64,000 nt of DNA. It comes from JBAZZQ01 sp041658725. Its GTDB lineage: Bacteria; Planctomycetota; Phycisphaerae; JAAYCJ01. Of the stretch, positions 34,587-43,194 are shown one piece after another. The notes beneath the pieces were generated by a model, which did no database searches, was not told where the DNA came from, and saw nothing but the letters and a program-made list of their open reading frames with translations. A program made the position numbers and the translations under genes. Where the stretch lies: NCBI GenBank assembly GCA_041658725.1, contig JBAZZQ010000010.1, positions 1-64,000 on the forward strand, in the 5' to 3' direction. The stretch's first letter is position 1. Each line of letters begins with the position of its first letter.

Positions 34587-35017
34587 GACTTTACCCCATT
34601 TAAAAAATCCATACTATTTATGTCCGTGTCCGGCCATGCGTCACGCACCAGCCGAAGCGTTAGAGGTTTGCCTACGAGGGTAACCAACAGTCCCAGCAAA
34701 TGGGACACGAGAACTGCTCCCGCCTTTCCTGCTGCCGGCTTATCCTGGACCCGATCGAATCCTTCCAACGTGCCGTCTGTCCGGACCTTCACCCCCGACA
34801 ATGAAGGAATCTGGGCCTTTGTCCTTGCCAAAGCCCAGGACAAAAGAGATGCAAATCCGGCAATTCCCATGAATTTCGAGAGCGTAACTCGCAACTTCTC
34901 GCAGACGCAAACCGTTTCATCAACGTGGCCATCGGAGGATTCGGCGCGCGCCGCCTCGAGAGCAAGTAATTGCCGAGCCAAATCTTGTATCGCCATTAAA
35001 GGCCCCGTGTTCATCAT
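34583..35017 (-). CDS. Unknown protein coupled to the KaiC-family gene
   Basis: 144 aa, no signal peptide. The N-terminus is helical (MAIQDLARQLLALEAARAE). The central part, FMGIAGFASLLSWALARTKAQIPSL, is hydrophobic and may be buried or membrane-associated, and the end is charged. The ATGA overlap with the KaiC-family gene implies equal, coupled translation and a shared role. AAAAAGGAAAC precedes its ATG. I do not recognise the family; a KaiC-binding or input protein is a fair guess. Confidence 0.65.
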   Translation of the reverse strand: MMNTGPLMAIQDLARQLLALEAARAESSDGHVDETVCVCEKLRVTLSKFMGIAGFASLLSWALARTKAQIPSLSGVKVRTDGTLEGFDRVQDKPAAGKAGAVLVSHLLGLLVTLVGKPLTLRLVRDAWPDTDINSMDFLNGVKS

Positions 35018-35071
35018 GTTTCCTTTTTGCCTCTCAGACCCGGTCAGGTCCCAATGTTGTACGTCGCCTGA

Positions 35072-35353
35072 TTATACCACAGTTGTTTGGAAGTTAAAGT
35101 ATCTTGCAGTTCTCGGAGAATCTCTCCGAGGGACAGGTGACAGGCATTTCCGATCTTGGAAGAAATTAACCACTGCCACCAATTTTGTCAGATCATCCAA
35201 ATACCGGGCAAGGCCCCTATGCAGTGTGATCACCAGCGTTCCCTCACTTAAGACCACAGTAACCAATTTGGGAGCGTGGCCGGTTCTCTGCTCCTGGAAA
35301 GCGCTGGCTGCCTGGGCGAATTGCTGCGCCATCGTTAACTTGGACGTATCCAT
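35072..35353 (-). pseudogene. DUF2294 protein, probably frameshifted
   Basis: The first 48 or so residues match DUF2294: FAQAASAFQEQRTGHAPKLV, then TVVLSEGTLVITLH. After LHRGLARYLDD the usual GALSPAEKALA and the following EFHRxLF helix are missing in frame. A neighbouring frame gives a plausible remnant (SEMPVTCPSERFSENCKIL), so one or more frameshifts near 35200 are likely. The 93-aa reading frame is still open. The start ATG 35353 follows the shared leader, with GGGAG at good spacing. The family is linked to stress, but its function is not settled. Confidence 0.65.
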
Positions 35354-35657
35354 TGGTTTTCTCCCGGGGTTGCGGCTATCCCGCACTCCCAAAAACAAAA
35401 AAAAACCGACGTGGCGGAACACCCTGAAGTATTCGACCACGTCGGCTTACTCTTCAACGAGCCCCTCGGCACTTACCGGGTTGCCCTTCATCCAGTCATC
35501 CGACGACTTGGATACAAATATCAATTGAAGTCAATTAAGACTTCGTTCATACTTAAAATATATAACACGGAATGGAAAATGCAAAAGGATTCTTTTTTTT
35601 CTACTTATCATTATCATTAGCGAATTACCAGGTTCGTTCCGCATGGTATTACGGGTT
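35351..35657 (-). promoter_or_regulatory. Duplicated structured leader, copy B (DUF2294 gene)
   Basis: This copy keeps the upstream GGAAC block, the core GTCGTCGGATGACTGGATGA then GGGCAACCCGGTAAGTGCC, the hairpin and the ribosome site. It lacks roughly 30 nt of AT-rich sequence present in copy A. Substitutions are spread out, while the hairpin arms and core remain, which suggests an old duplication under constraint. Confidence 0.7.
35391..35445 (-). terminator. Hairpin plus T-rich run in leader copy B
   Basis: CCGACGTGG (35437-35445 on the minus strand) pairs with CCACGTCGG (35406-35414). Fifteen bases, all T but one, follow (35391-35405). The DUF2294 start codon is under 40 nt further on. 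Confidence 0.85.
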
Positions 35658-36227
35658 TCTATCAGCAGCTATGGCTAAACAGGGTGGTTGATACCATCTT
35701 TACACACACCTCGGATAAAATGTATGCAACGAGCCCTTACCAAACCTAAAGTTCTTTATTTGAGGACATAATCCTGTTCATCGCCGTCAATTGCGTTCCC
35801 TTGTAATGGTACCTTCCCCTATAGAAAAAATAGGGATTCCCCCGATTGCAAAGATTAACGTTTTGTTATATCCTATCTTATGTTCAATGGAGGGGACAGG
35901 CTATATGGTTGACAGTGCTGAAAACTGGGGGGGTTGTAGGCATTGATGATATATAGTCGAAAGACCCTGAAGATAGAGTAAAATAATACGCTTTATCTTC
36001 AGGTTTCTTTTGCCTTTCCGGTATGGGGGAATAAAAAGGCAGGGTGAACATTAAAGAGACCTTTAGCAGTTATTTGATTGTCATTGGGATTAACGCATCT
36101 ATAACCACTGACCCAACCCCATGAAATAATTTCTCAGCAAAAAAACGGCACATACACCGTTTATTTGATGTAGGACCGAGGGAATGTCCCAACGGTCACG
36201 GTAAACAATTTTATAAGAGGAAACACG
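35658..36227. other. 570-bp intergenic stretch with one hairpin
   Basis: No gene is recognised. A hairpin with arms CCTGAAGATA (35966-35975) and TATCTTCAGG (35994-36003), followed by TTTCTTTT, looks like an intrinsic terminator on the plus strand, but no plus-strand gene precedes it. The rest is AT-rich and without obvious structure. Confidence 0.5.
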
Positions 36228-36854
36228 ATGAATTGGAAAAAAGTAATGATCGGGATTTTCGTATTGTTGATGGCACCAATGGGTTTGTTGGTGGCGAATA
36301 CTGCCCTTTCAACCACCACGGACAACACAACCAAACCCCATGGTCAATTTCTCATCAAGGCGTTGGGACTGACGGCAGACCAGACTACACAGTTCGAGCG
36401 GATGTTTCAACAGCATGTTGCCGCGATGAAGGCAGAAAAGGAACGGTTTGAGACTCAGGTGAACGGCATCCTTACACCCGACCAGCAAGGCAAGTTCAAG
36501 AACCTTATGCAGAAACGGGCTGGTTGGATGAAAAAAGGCTGTTGCGATGCTAACCGGGAATGTGGCAGACCTGGCGATGTTCATCAGAGAGGTGGCAGAT
36601 TCGAAGGAGACTTAAAGCAATTGAACCTGTCGGCAGATCAGCAGGCACAGATTAAGACGATCAAGCAGGACATGCGAACGAAACTCGCTGCCGTCGCTCC
36701 GGGCGATAATGTCACTCGTCAGCAGATTCATCAAGACATGCAGACACAAATTGCCAAAGTTTTAACACCGGATCAGTTGACCCAGTGGAACCATCTTAAG
36801 CAGACAAAGCAGATGCACCGTGGGGGCAAGGGGTATCCCAGCCAAAGCAGGTAA
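36228..36854 (+). CDS. Spy/CpxP-like LTxxQ-motif periplasmic protein
   Basis: 208 aa with a signal peptide (about 1-25, VLLMAPMGLLVANTA). Four LTxxQ-type motifs mark the Spy/CpxP superfamily: LTADQ, LTPDQ, LSADQ and LTPDQ, separated by charged helices. A cysteine/histidine-rich insert (KGCCDANRECGR) near residue 104 may bind metal. Such proteins act as ATP-independent periplasmic chaperones or metal-stress sensors. It stands alone; no kinase or regulator is adjacent. Confidence 0.82.
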   Translation: MNWKKVMIGIFVLLMAPMGLLVANTALSTTTDNTTKPHGQFLIKALGLTADQTTQFERMFQQHVAAMKAEKERFETQVNGILTPDQQGKFKNLMQKRAGWMKKGCCDANRECGRPGDVHQRGGRFEGDLKQLNLSADQQAQIKTIKQDMRTKLAAVAPGDNVTRQQIHQDMQTQIAKVLTPDQLTQWNHLKQTKQMHRGGKGYPSQSR

Positions 36855-36884
36855 TTTCCATCGTCAAATAAGAGGGAAACAACG

Positions 36885-36943
36885 TCATCCCAGATTTTGA
36901 GGAGCAGTGCAGGTTATGTACTCTCCCTGAAATCTGGGAATGA
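36885..36943. repeat. GTCATCCCAGATTT palindrome
   Basis: GTCATCCCAGATTT and AAATCTGGGAATGAC pair around a 30-nt loop just after the LTxxQ gene. It may act as its terminator. Confidence 0.7.
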
Positions 36944-36949
36944 CTTATC

Positions 36950-37540
36950 TTGTAGAATCGACCGTTACCGGGAACAGAATCGGCTGACATGCTCAATCAT
37001 ACCCAACCGCGTCAGCTTGGCCCGCGTCCGTTCCAGGACCCGGCGGGTGAGTGTGGGATTAGAGGCATCCACTCCAATTGAAGAGCCACTTGCCGTACGG
37101 AGCGGGGGATTAGAAAGCAGGCACTCTTTTCCAAAAGGAGAGTGGTTTTGTGCCTGCCGTCGGTAGAGCGTTGGCCTGAAAATATTCGCTCTTCAACCCA
37201 AAGATGATGATTTTTACGTGTGCCGTCTTCAGAGCGGAGGTCTGGAAGGCCTCCGCTCATTCTCAGATAATCGCCAATCGGTGATATCTGTAGAAGGAAC
37301 GAATATACCATTGACGTTCGACCAGGATCGGCACGACAAGAACCCGTTGTCTCTATGGGCTTATACACTCGCTTTTCGGAATGGGTCTCGTCGAACTGTT
37401 GAATGGGCCTGTGACCATTCCCTCGATGGATTAACCATTGCAGCAGTCCGGATAGAGGTATGAGCCAATCCACGAACCGAAACATCAGAGGAATTTGAAG
37501 ATATGTAGCTGCAAATTCACTTGACATGCCCGCTTCCATA
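36950..37540 (-). pseudogene. Possible decayed gene, family not identified
   Basis: On the minus strand an open frame from 37539 to 37012 contains stretches that look coding only in parts (for example LLLEKSACFLIPRSVRQVAL). A one-base shift near 37090 lets it continue as NPTLTRRVLERTRAKLTRLG then MIEHVSRF, a helical, charged segment like a DNA-binding domain. A DUF1670-like or other planctomycete regulator is possible, but I cannot confirm it. No function is claimed. Confidence 0.3.
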
Positions 37541-37768
37541 GAAGTAGGAACAGGACTTCACCCTCGCCTTCAACAAGTGGCGGCGTAAATAGATTCGATC
37601 AAGGTTCTGCTTTTTCTATCCATTGAAGGATTTGAATTCATGAGGACTCTCCTACCACCGCTTCTCCCCTCCTTCTTCCTCCGGTAACGACGGATTTCAA
37701 TCCGTTAACACGATCGACAAAAACGTTCAATTGAGCGGGTATGGATTTTTTCGGAAGGACAGCCGTAC
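37541..37768. other. Non-coding DNA before the first inverted-repeat element
   Basis: This stretch, in the long gene-free interval 36855-38274, has no recognisable gene or strong structure. Confidence 0.4.
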
Positions 37769-38033
37769 CAGGGCAAACGCATCTAAAATTCAATATCAGT
37801 TATTTTTGATAACGGGCATCGATTGTAGCGGGACAAAGCATGCTGGAATCTCTCCCGCCATCCTCAGTCGCCCTCTTTTTCTGTCATCCCCGCGCAGGCA
37901 AGGATCCAGAACGCCCTGCAGGGCGTTAATAAAAGTCTTTTTCCAACAGCGGAAGCCGTTTCTGGATGGTCCGGTCAAGCCGGACCATGACGATGGGAGA
38001 AAAACCTTTCAAAAATTAGATGCGATTGCCCTG
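37769..38033. mobile_element. MITE-like element 1 upstream of the MttB-family gene
   Basis: 18-nt terminal inverted repeats: CAGGGCAAACGCATCTAA at 37769-37786 and its reverse complement with one mismatch at 38016-38033. The 265-bp element has no transposase gene. A second palindromic unit (TGTCATCCCCGCGCAGGC..., about 37882-37993) is nested inside. No target-site duplication is evident. Confidence 0.65.
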
Positions 38034-38208
38034 CATTTCTATCTCTTTCTCGAATTTTGTCATGAAAAATCACGGACTCATTCCTTACCAGGATCGATAC
38101 AAGCTTCACATTGAGCGGGGAAGAAGGGTATCGTACCTGTGGGAATCGATCCTATCGTGCAAACAGCCAAATGTACAATCACTTTGAACAAGGTGTTCTA
38201 ATTCTTCT

Positions 38209-38238
38209 TAGACATAATTATTTGCATCCATCTATAAT
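38209..38238 (+). promoter_or_regulatory. Candidate sigma-70 promoter of the MttB-family gene
   Basis: TAGACA (38209-38214), an 18-nt spacer and TATAAT (38233-38238) lie 36 nt before the start. ATGTACAAT at 38171-38179 also occurs upstream of the regulator gene (43090-43098) and may be an operator half. Confidence 0.55.
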
Positions 38239-38274
38239 CGATGGCGGTAAATTTCTTTTCAAGGAAAATTAATT

Positions 38275-39735
38275 ATGGAGCCTATTAGAATTTTAGCCCC
38301 CAGAGACTTGGAAATGATCGGCCAAGCGGCACTGACAATCCTGGAGCAGACCGGTATGGTCTTTCAATCCGAAGAAGCTCTTGATTATCTGAAAAAGTTC
38401 GGTTGTCAGGTTGACCACGGTACATTTCGTGTAAAATTTCCACACACAATCACTCAACAAGTGATCCGAAAAATGAAAAGTGATTTTTTAAAACCAGATC
38501 GTCCGGATCGAATGCCGGTACGATTCTCGCATGTTCGATTCCAGTCCCTGCAACACCAGGTGCATGAGGATTTTACGGTCAGCGCCGGGGGGTTTTGCTG
38601 CTTTATTCACGATCTGGAAGGCAATCGTCGTCCCGCCAATCACGACGATGTCCTTTGCGCCATCAACATGGTCAACCACCTGGATCAAATCGCCACCACC
38701 GGTCTGCCCGTTTCCGACCAAACCATTCCCGCCGTTCATCGCCCAGTGATCATGGCCTCTGAACTGGCCAAATACACTCAGAAAATCGGCGGTATTGAAA
38801 CTTTCCGTAAAGAGGATGTCCGATCTATTTACGAGATTGCGCAGGTCGTAGCGGGCTCGAAGGAAAACTTCCAAAAGCATCCCGCCCTGGTTGGTTACGC
38901 CGAGGTGCGTTCCCCCTTGTGCTTTGACCGAAATATGATCGATATTTTCATGGAGTACATCAAGCTGGGCGTGCCTCAGACGGTAGACACCATGCCCGCG
39001 GGCGGTTCAACAGCCCCGATGACGGCTGCGGGAATCCTGGCACTCGGCGCCGCCGAAACCATCGCTCCGATGGTTCTGGCGTATGCGATCCGCGACGACG
39101 CCACGGTGGCCATGGATGTGACTCCCTCGTATACTGATATGAGCAGTGGTTTGTACAAATATTCCGGTGCCGATCGATGTAACCTGTTGATGGCCCGCAT
39201 TCAACTGTTTGCCGAGTATTACGGCTGTCCGCCCAGTGTTCACGGCGGAAAGACCGACAGTTGCTTTTACAACGAACAAACCGGAGCGGAAAAAATGGCT
39301 TCGATGCTTCTGCCGATCCTGGCCGGAGCGGTCGGGATCGGAACGGTCGGGCACATCGAAAACGCGGTGACCTTTTCTCCGATGCAGTTGGTCATCGACA
39401 ACGAAATTGCCCGGTTCGTCCGTCGCGCCATTCGAAAATCCATCCTTGTCAACTCCGATACCTTGGCTACCAGTGTGATCGACTCGGTCGGACCGGGAGG
39501 AAATTTTCTGAATGAAGAACATACGCTGGAACACTTTCGGGAAGAATTGCTCCTTTCCCCGCTTTTTCCATCCCAGCCTTGGCAACAGGCCCACACAGCC
39601 CCCCAACTGTACGATACGGCGAAAAAGGCCAAAGCCCTTGCCCGCGAACTCTGGCAAAAACCGACCCACATGGTTTTGTCCGATCCGCAAGTTCGGGAAA
39701 TCGACGCCATCGTCCGACGGGCAACGGGAAAATAG
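38275..39735 (+). CDS. Trimethylamine methyltransferase-family (MttB-like) protein, non-pyrrolysine
   Basis: 486 aa of the MttB superfamily, which transfers methyl groups from amines or other donors to a corrinoid protein. Family features are the N-terminal ILEQTGMVFQSEEALDYLKK, the ETFRKEDVRSIYEIAQVVAG region and VDTMPAGGSTAPMTAAGILA, GGKTDSCFYNEQTGAEKM and IGTVGHIENAVTFSPMQLV. No in-frame TAG occurs, so it lacks pyrrolysine and belongs with MtgB-like members acting on glycine betaine, carnitine or unknown methylated compounds. No corrinoid protein or RamA-type activator gene is adjacent. It is bracketed by two inverted-repeat elements and may have come in with them. Confidence 0.88.
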   Translation: MEPIRILAPRDLEMIGQAALTILEQTGMVFQSEEALDYLKKFGCQVDHGTFRVKFPHTITQQVIRKMKSDFLKPDRPDRMPVRFSHVRFQSLQHQVHEDFTVSAGGFCCFIHDLEGNRRPANHDDVLCAINMVNHLDQIATTGLPVSDQTIPAVHRPVIMASELAKYTQKIGGIETFRKEDVRSIYEIAQVVAGSKENFQKHPALVGYAEVRSPLCFDRNMIDIFMEYIKLGVPQTVDTMPAGGSTAPMTAAGILALGAAETIAPMVLAYAIRDDATVAMDVTPSYTDMSSGLYKYSGADRCNLLMARIQLFAEYYGCPPSVHGGKTDSCFYNEQTGAEKMASMLLPILAGAVGIGTVGHIENAVTFSPMQLVIDNEIARFVRRAIRKSILVNSDTLATSVIDSVGPGGNFLNEEHTLEHFREELLLSPLFPSQPWQQAHTAPQLYDTAKKAKALARELWQKPTHMVLSDPQVREIDAIVRRATGK

Positions 39736-39785
39736 GGCATTATGCCGATATGGATTAATTAATGCGCTCGGAGGGAATATCCCCC

Positions 39786-39925
39786 CAGGGCAAACGCATC
39801 TAAATTGCTAAACCTGCACTAGCGACCCTGAAAAAGCGGTTGACTTCGTTTCTTAAGGCAATATTTTTTCTGTAACCGCGTTTAACGTTCAAAAACCGCG
39901 TTTTAAATTAGATGCAATTGCCCTG
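39786..39925. mobile_element. MITE-like element 2 downstream of the MttB-family gene
   Basis: The terminal repeat CAGGGCAAACGCATCTAA (39786-39803) is identical to that of element 1, and its partner at 39908-39925 differs by one base. The 140-bp interior is not like that of element 1. No target duplication is seen. Confidence 0.65.
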
Positions 39926-40018
39926 ACATCCGTACGCAGGCCCTTTCTATTCGAAAAGGAACTTGTTATACTACTTTGGTTTTAAGGTTACCCTGGTGCT
40001 TGAAAAGGAGCTCTCGTA

Positions 40019-42913
40019 ATGTCTCAGCCGCGGATCGAACAATTAAAGCAGGATATGCTCTTTCTCTCTTTCGACCGTCAGCATGTGACGGATCGCTTCC
40101 TGGCCGAAGTCGAATTCGCCCGCGGGTTGATTAAACTTCACCCTCAAAAAGCCGCGGCCTGGAATAAACTCATCGATCACGCGGTCAAAACCGTCCGCGA
40201 CGGACTAACCGCTGGTACGTGCGACCAGGCCCTTGCGCGGGCGGAAAAAATCCTGGACCCCATCGGCAAGGTCGCCAAGACCTACACCATCCACTGCGTC
40301 GGCCACGCTCATATTGACATGAACTGGATGTGGTCCTGGCCCGAAACCGTCGCCGTCACCAACGACACCTTCATCACCGTCTTGAAGCTCATGGACGAGT
40401 TTCCCGGCTTTTGTTTCTCCCAGAGTCAGGCCTCCGTCTACGCCCTCATGCGCGACTTCCATCCGGAAATCTTCGAACAGATCAAAAAGCGGATCGCCCA
40501 GGGCCGATGGGAAGTCGTCGCCTCCCACTGGGTCGAAGGCGATAAAAACCTCGCCTCCGGGGAAAGCCTCACCCGCCACCTGCTTTACACCCGGCGGTTC
40601 ATGGAAAAGAATTTCAACCTGAAACCGGAGGATGTCGCCATCGACTGGTCCCCCGACACCTTCGGCCATGCTTGGACGATCCCTTCCATCGATTCCCGCG
40701 GCGGAGTCAAATATTATTATCTGTGCCGCGGCGGTCGATCGCCCAAACCGCCCGTCTTCTGGTGGCGGGGTCCCGACGGGTCGCGAATCCTGGTCAATCT
40801 GGAAACCACCTGGTACTTAAATCAAATGGGTTCCCACAATACCACCGCCCTGCTCGCCTTCTGTGAAAAGACCGGGATCCGCGACTGGATGAACGTCTAC
40901 GGGGTGGGCGATCACGGCGGCGGACCGACCCGGCGCGATATCCTGCGAGCCCTGGACATGAATTCCTGGCCGATCTATCCCAACTTCGTCTTTACCACCA
41001 CGAAAAAATATTACGCACTTCTCGAAAAGAACGCCGACAAGTGGCCCACGTGGGACGCCGACTTGAATTTCGAGTTTACCGGCTGCTATACAACGCAGAC
41101 CCTGATCAAAAAATCCAACCGCCTGGCCGAAAACTACTTGGTCGAAACCGAAGCAATCGCCACCCTCGCCCATTACCTTCTCGGCCGTCCGTATCCGACC
41201 GAAAAAATTCATCAGGCCTGGACCGACACGTTGTTCACCCATTTCCACGACATCCTTCCCGGTTCCGGGGTGCGGGCCACCCGCGACTACAACCAGGGAA
41301 CGTTTCAGAAGATCGCCGCGACGACCGGCATGATCAAAACCAATGCCCTCCGTGCGTTGGCCGCCCGGATCGATACCTCCTTCGCCGGGACCGTCGAGAT
41401 CCCATCCCTTCCCCCCGAGCGGGAGACCATCGCCCTCGGCGCGGGTGTCGGACGGGGGAGTATGCTCGGTGATATCTCCTCCGCCGTCCATGCCGGCGAT
41501 GGGCCGCGGGCTTTCGTCGTGTTCAATCCCACCGCCCAGGACCGCGGCGAAGTCGTCACCGTCAGCGTCTGGGACTCCGACATCGGTGTCAACCCCGGCG
41601 ACCTCCGCAAAAAATCCTTCGTCGTCCGAGCCCCTGACGGAAAAACCGTCTCCGCCCAAAAAATTAAGACCGGCGATTACTGGGGCCACAAGTTTATCGA
41701 CTTGGCCTTCCCGGTTTCCGTTGGTTCCTTGTCATACTCCCCCCGCCTTCTGGAAGAAGGTCAGGCGGACAAAGACGACCGGGATGGGGTAATCTGCGAT
41801 GACAAACTCGAATGGGAAAAGATCATCATTACTTCCCACGCTATGGAAAACGAATATCTCGCCGTGGACTTCGATCGCGTTACCGGCGGCATCACCAAAT
41901 TGATCGACAAGACCACGGGCAAAAATCTCGCTTGTCCCGAAAAACCGCTTGGCTTGCTCGAATACCTCCTTGAGCGTCCGGGTCCCATGTCCTCCTGGGT
42001 GATCCACACCCCCCAGCAGCGTCTCTACCCGATCGAAGTCGAATCCTTCGAGAAGGGTCTTCGCGGACCGCACGTGGCGGACGTAACGGCCAAGATGAAA
42101 ATCAAAGATTCCACCGCCACCGTCACCTATACGCTCAAAGCAGGCCAACCCTGGCTCGAAATCGCGGTCGCCGCCGTTTGGGTCGAGCGCGGCGGTCCCC
42201 AGATCGGCACCCCAACCCTTCGCATTCGGTTCCCCTTTGCCCTGACCGACGCCAAGGCTCAATACGAAATTCCCTTCGGGTCCATCCGGCGGGACCTGAA
42301 CCACGGGGAGGAAGTCCCCGCCTTGCGCTGGGCAGACGTTACCGGTAAAGTCCCCGGCGCAAGCGCCCCGGTCGGTTGCGCTTTACTCAATGACTCTAAG
42401 CATGGCCATTCCCTCGATGGTTCCGCCTTGGGATTAACCTTGATCCGTTCCAGCTACGAACCCGATATCCTTCCCGAAATCGGAGAACACACCGTTCGCC
42501 TGGCCCTGGTCCCCCACGGCAAGGCCTTGTCCGTCGCCCAACTCACCCGACTCGGCGAAGCCTTCAATCATCCTCTGCAAATCGTAAGCACGGACGTTCA
42601 TAAGGGTACCTTGCCGTCCCAAGTCTCCGCCCTGGCCGTCAGCGACACCGAAAACGTACTGATCACCACCCTCAAAAAGGCGGAGGACCAAGACGCGATC
42701 ATCCTGCGTCTCTTGGAGACCCTGGGGCGCCCGACCACCGCCAGGATAAAAATCCACCGCCTCCTGGGAACCCCCATAGAAGCGGTCGAAGTCGATTTCC
42801 TCGAACGGGCCGTCGAAAAATCCTCCGCCAGAATAGTGAAAGACGGCTTGACGGTAAAACTCCCGGCCCACGGCATTGCCGGGGTCAAGATAACCTTCGC
42901 CCCACAAACGTAG
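40019..42913 (+). CDS. GH38 alpha-mannosidase
   Basis: Removes alpha-linked mannose from glycans. The 964-aa product lacks a signal peptide, so it acts in the cytoplasm. The GH38 catalytic domain has the zinc-ligand motif GHAHIDMNWMWSW near residue 95 and the nucleophile aspartate in DWSPDTFGHAWTIPS (near 213). A further zinc histidine is in FTHFHDILPGSGVR. C-terminal beta-sandwich domains start near 500. AAGGAG lies close to the ATG. It follows element 2, and the glycan regulator gene comes next, placing mannose release within this locus. Confidence 0.95.
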   Translation: MSQPRIEQLKQDMLFLSFDRQHVTDRFLAEVEFARGLIKLHPQKAAAWNKLIDHAVKTVRDGLTAGTCDQALARAEKILDPIGKVAKTYTIHCVGHAHIDMNWMWSWPETVAVTNDTFITVLKLMDEFPGFCFSQSQASVYALMRDFHPEIFEQIKKRIAQGRWEVVASHWVEGDKNLASGESLTRHLLYTRRFMEKNFNLKPEDVAIDWSPDTFGHAWTIPSIDSRGGVKYYYLCRGGRSPKPPVFWWRGPDGSRILVNLETTWYLNQMGSHNTTALLAFCEKTGIRDWMNVYGVGDHGGGPTRRDILRALDMNSWPIYPNFVFTTTKKYYALLEKNADKWPTWDADLNFEFTGCYTTQTLIKKSNRLAENYLVETEAIATLAHYLLGRPYPTEKIHQAWTDTLFTHFHDILPGSGVRATRDYNQGTFQKIAATTGMIKTNALRALAARIDTSFAGTVEIPSLPPERETIALGAGVGRGSMLGDISSAVHAGDGPRAFVVFNPTAQDRGEVVTVSVWDSDIGVNPGDLRKKSFVVRAPDGKTVSAQKIKTGDYWGHKFIDLAFPVSVGSLSYSPRLLEEGQADKDDRDGVICDDKLEWEKIIITSHAMENEYLAVDFDRVTGGITKLIDKTTGKNLACPEKPLGLLEYLLERPGPMSSWVIHTPQQRLYPIEVESFEKGLRGPHVADVTAKMKIKDSTATVTYTLKAGQPWLEIAVAAVWVERGGPQIGTPTLRIRFPFALTDAKAQYEIPFGSIRRDLNHGEEVPALRWADVTGKVPGASAPVGCALLNDSKHGHSLDGSALGLTLIRSSYEPDILPEIGEHTVRLALVPHGKALSVAQLTRLGEAFNHPLQIVSTDVHKGTLPSQVSALAVSDTENVLITTLKKAEDQDAIILRLLETLGRPTTARIKIHRLLGTPIEAVEVDFLERAVEKSSARIVKDGLTVKLPAHGIAGVKITFAPQT

Positions 42914-43100
42914 GGCGATCTGAAACATAATAAAAAGACGTTTTAGATAACCTGTCGTTGCCCGGGTCATTTCGCGTTTCGGTCCAACGCTCCAGCTTGG
43001 AAGGCCTTTTCAAATTTCTACACTGCAAAGAGTCCTCATACGATCTATTATTATAAAACATTACCATTGCTTTTAGATTTGGAGAAAATATGTACAATAC

Positions 43101-43142
43101 GTCTATAATTTAAAAATTTGTGTCTATATAATTTTAAAAATT
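43101..43142. promoter_or_regulatory. Tandem AT-rich repeats upstream of the regulator promoter
   Basis: GTCTATAATTTAAAAATT (43101-43118) is followed by GTCTATATAATTTTAAAAAT (from 43122), an imperfect direct repeat just upstream of the -35 box. It could be an operator for self-regulation. Confidence 0.4.
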
Positions 43143-43145
43143 ATC

Positions 43146-43174
43146 TTGACATTTTTTCGTAATTTTTTTATATA
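43146..43174 (+). promoter_or_regulatory. Near-consensus sigma-70 promoter of the regulator gene
   Basis: TTGACA (43146-43151), exactly 17 nt, then TATATA (43169-43174). Expected transcription start is near 43181, so an upstream GTG at 43177 cannot be the translation start; ATG 43195 is favoured. Confidence 0.75.
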
Positions 43175-43194
43175 TAGTGGTAGGTGATAATAAT

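Noticed and set aside
38275..39735. Pyrrolysine-type MttB
   Set aside because: There is no in-frame TAG; the gene reads through with sense codons to a TAG at its true end.
37769..39925. Target-site duplications around the inverted-repeat elements
   Set aside because: Flanking bases on each side of both elements do not match.
41300..42300. Long antisense open frames over the GH38 gene (and similar ones over ligA, thrS and katE)
   Set aside because: They arise from GC-biased third positions opposite confirmed genes and show no domain features or ribosome sites.
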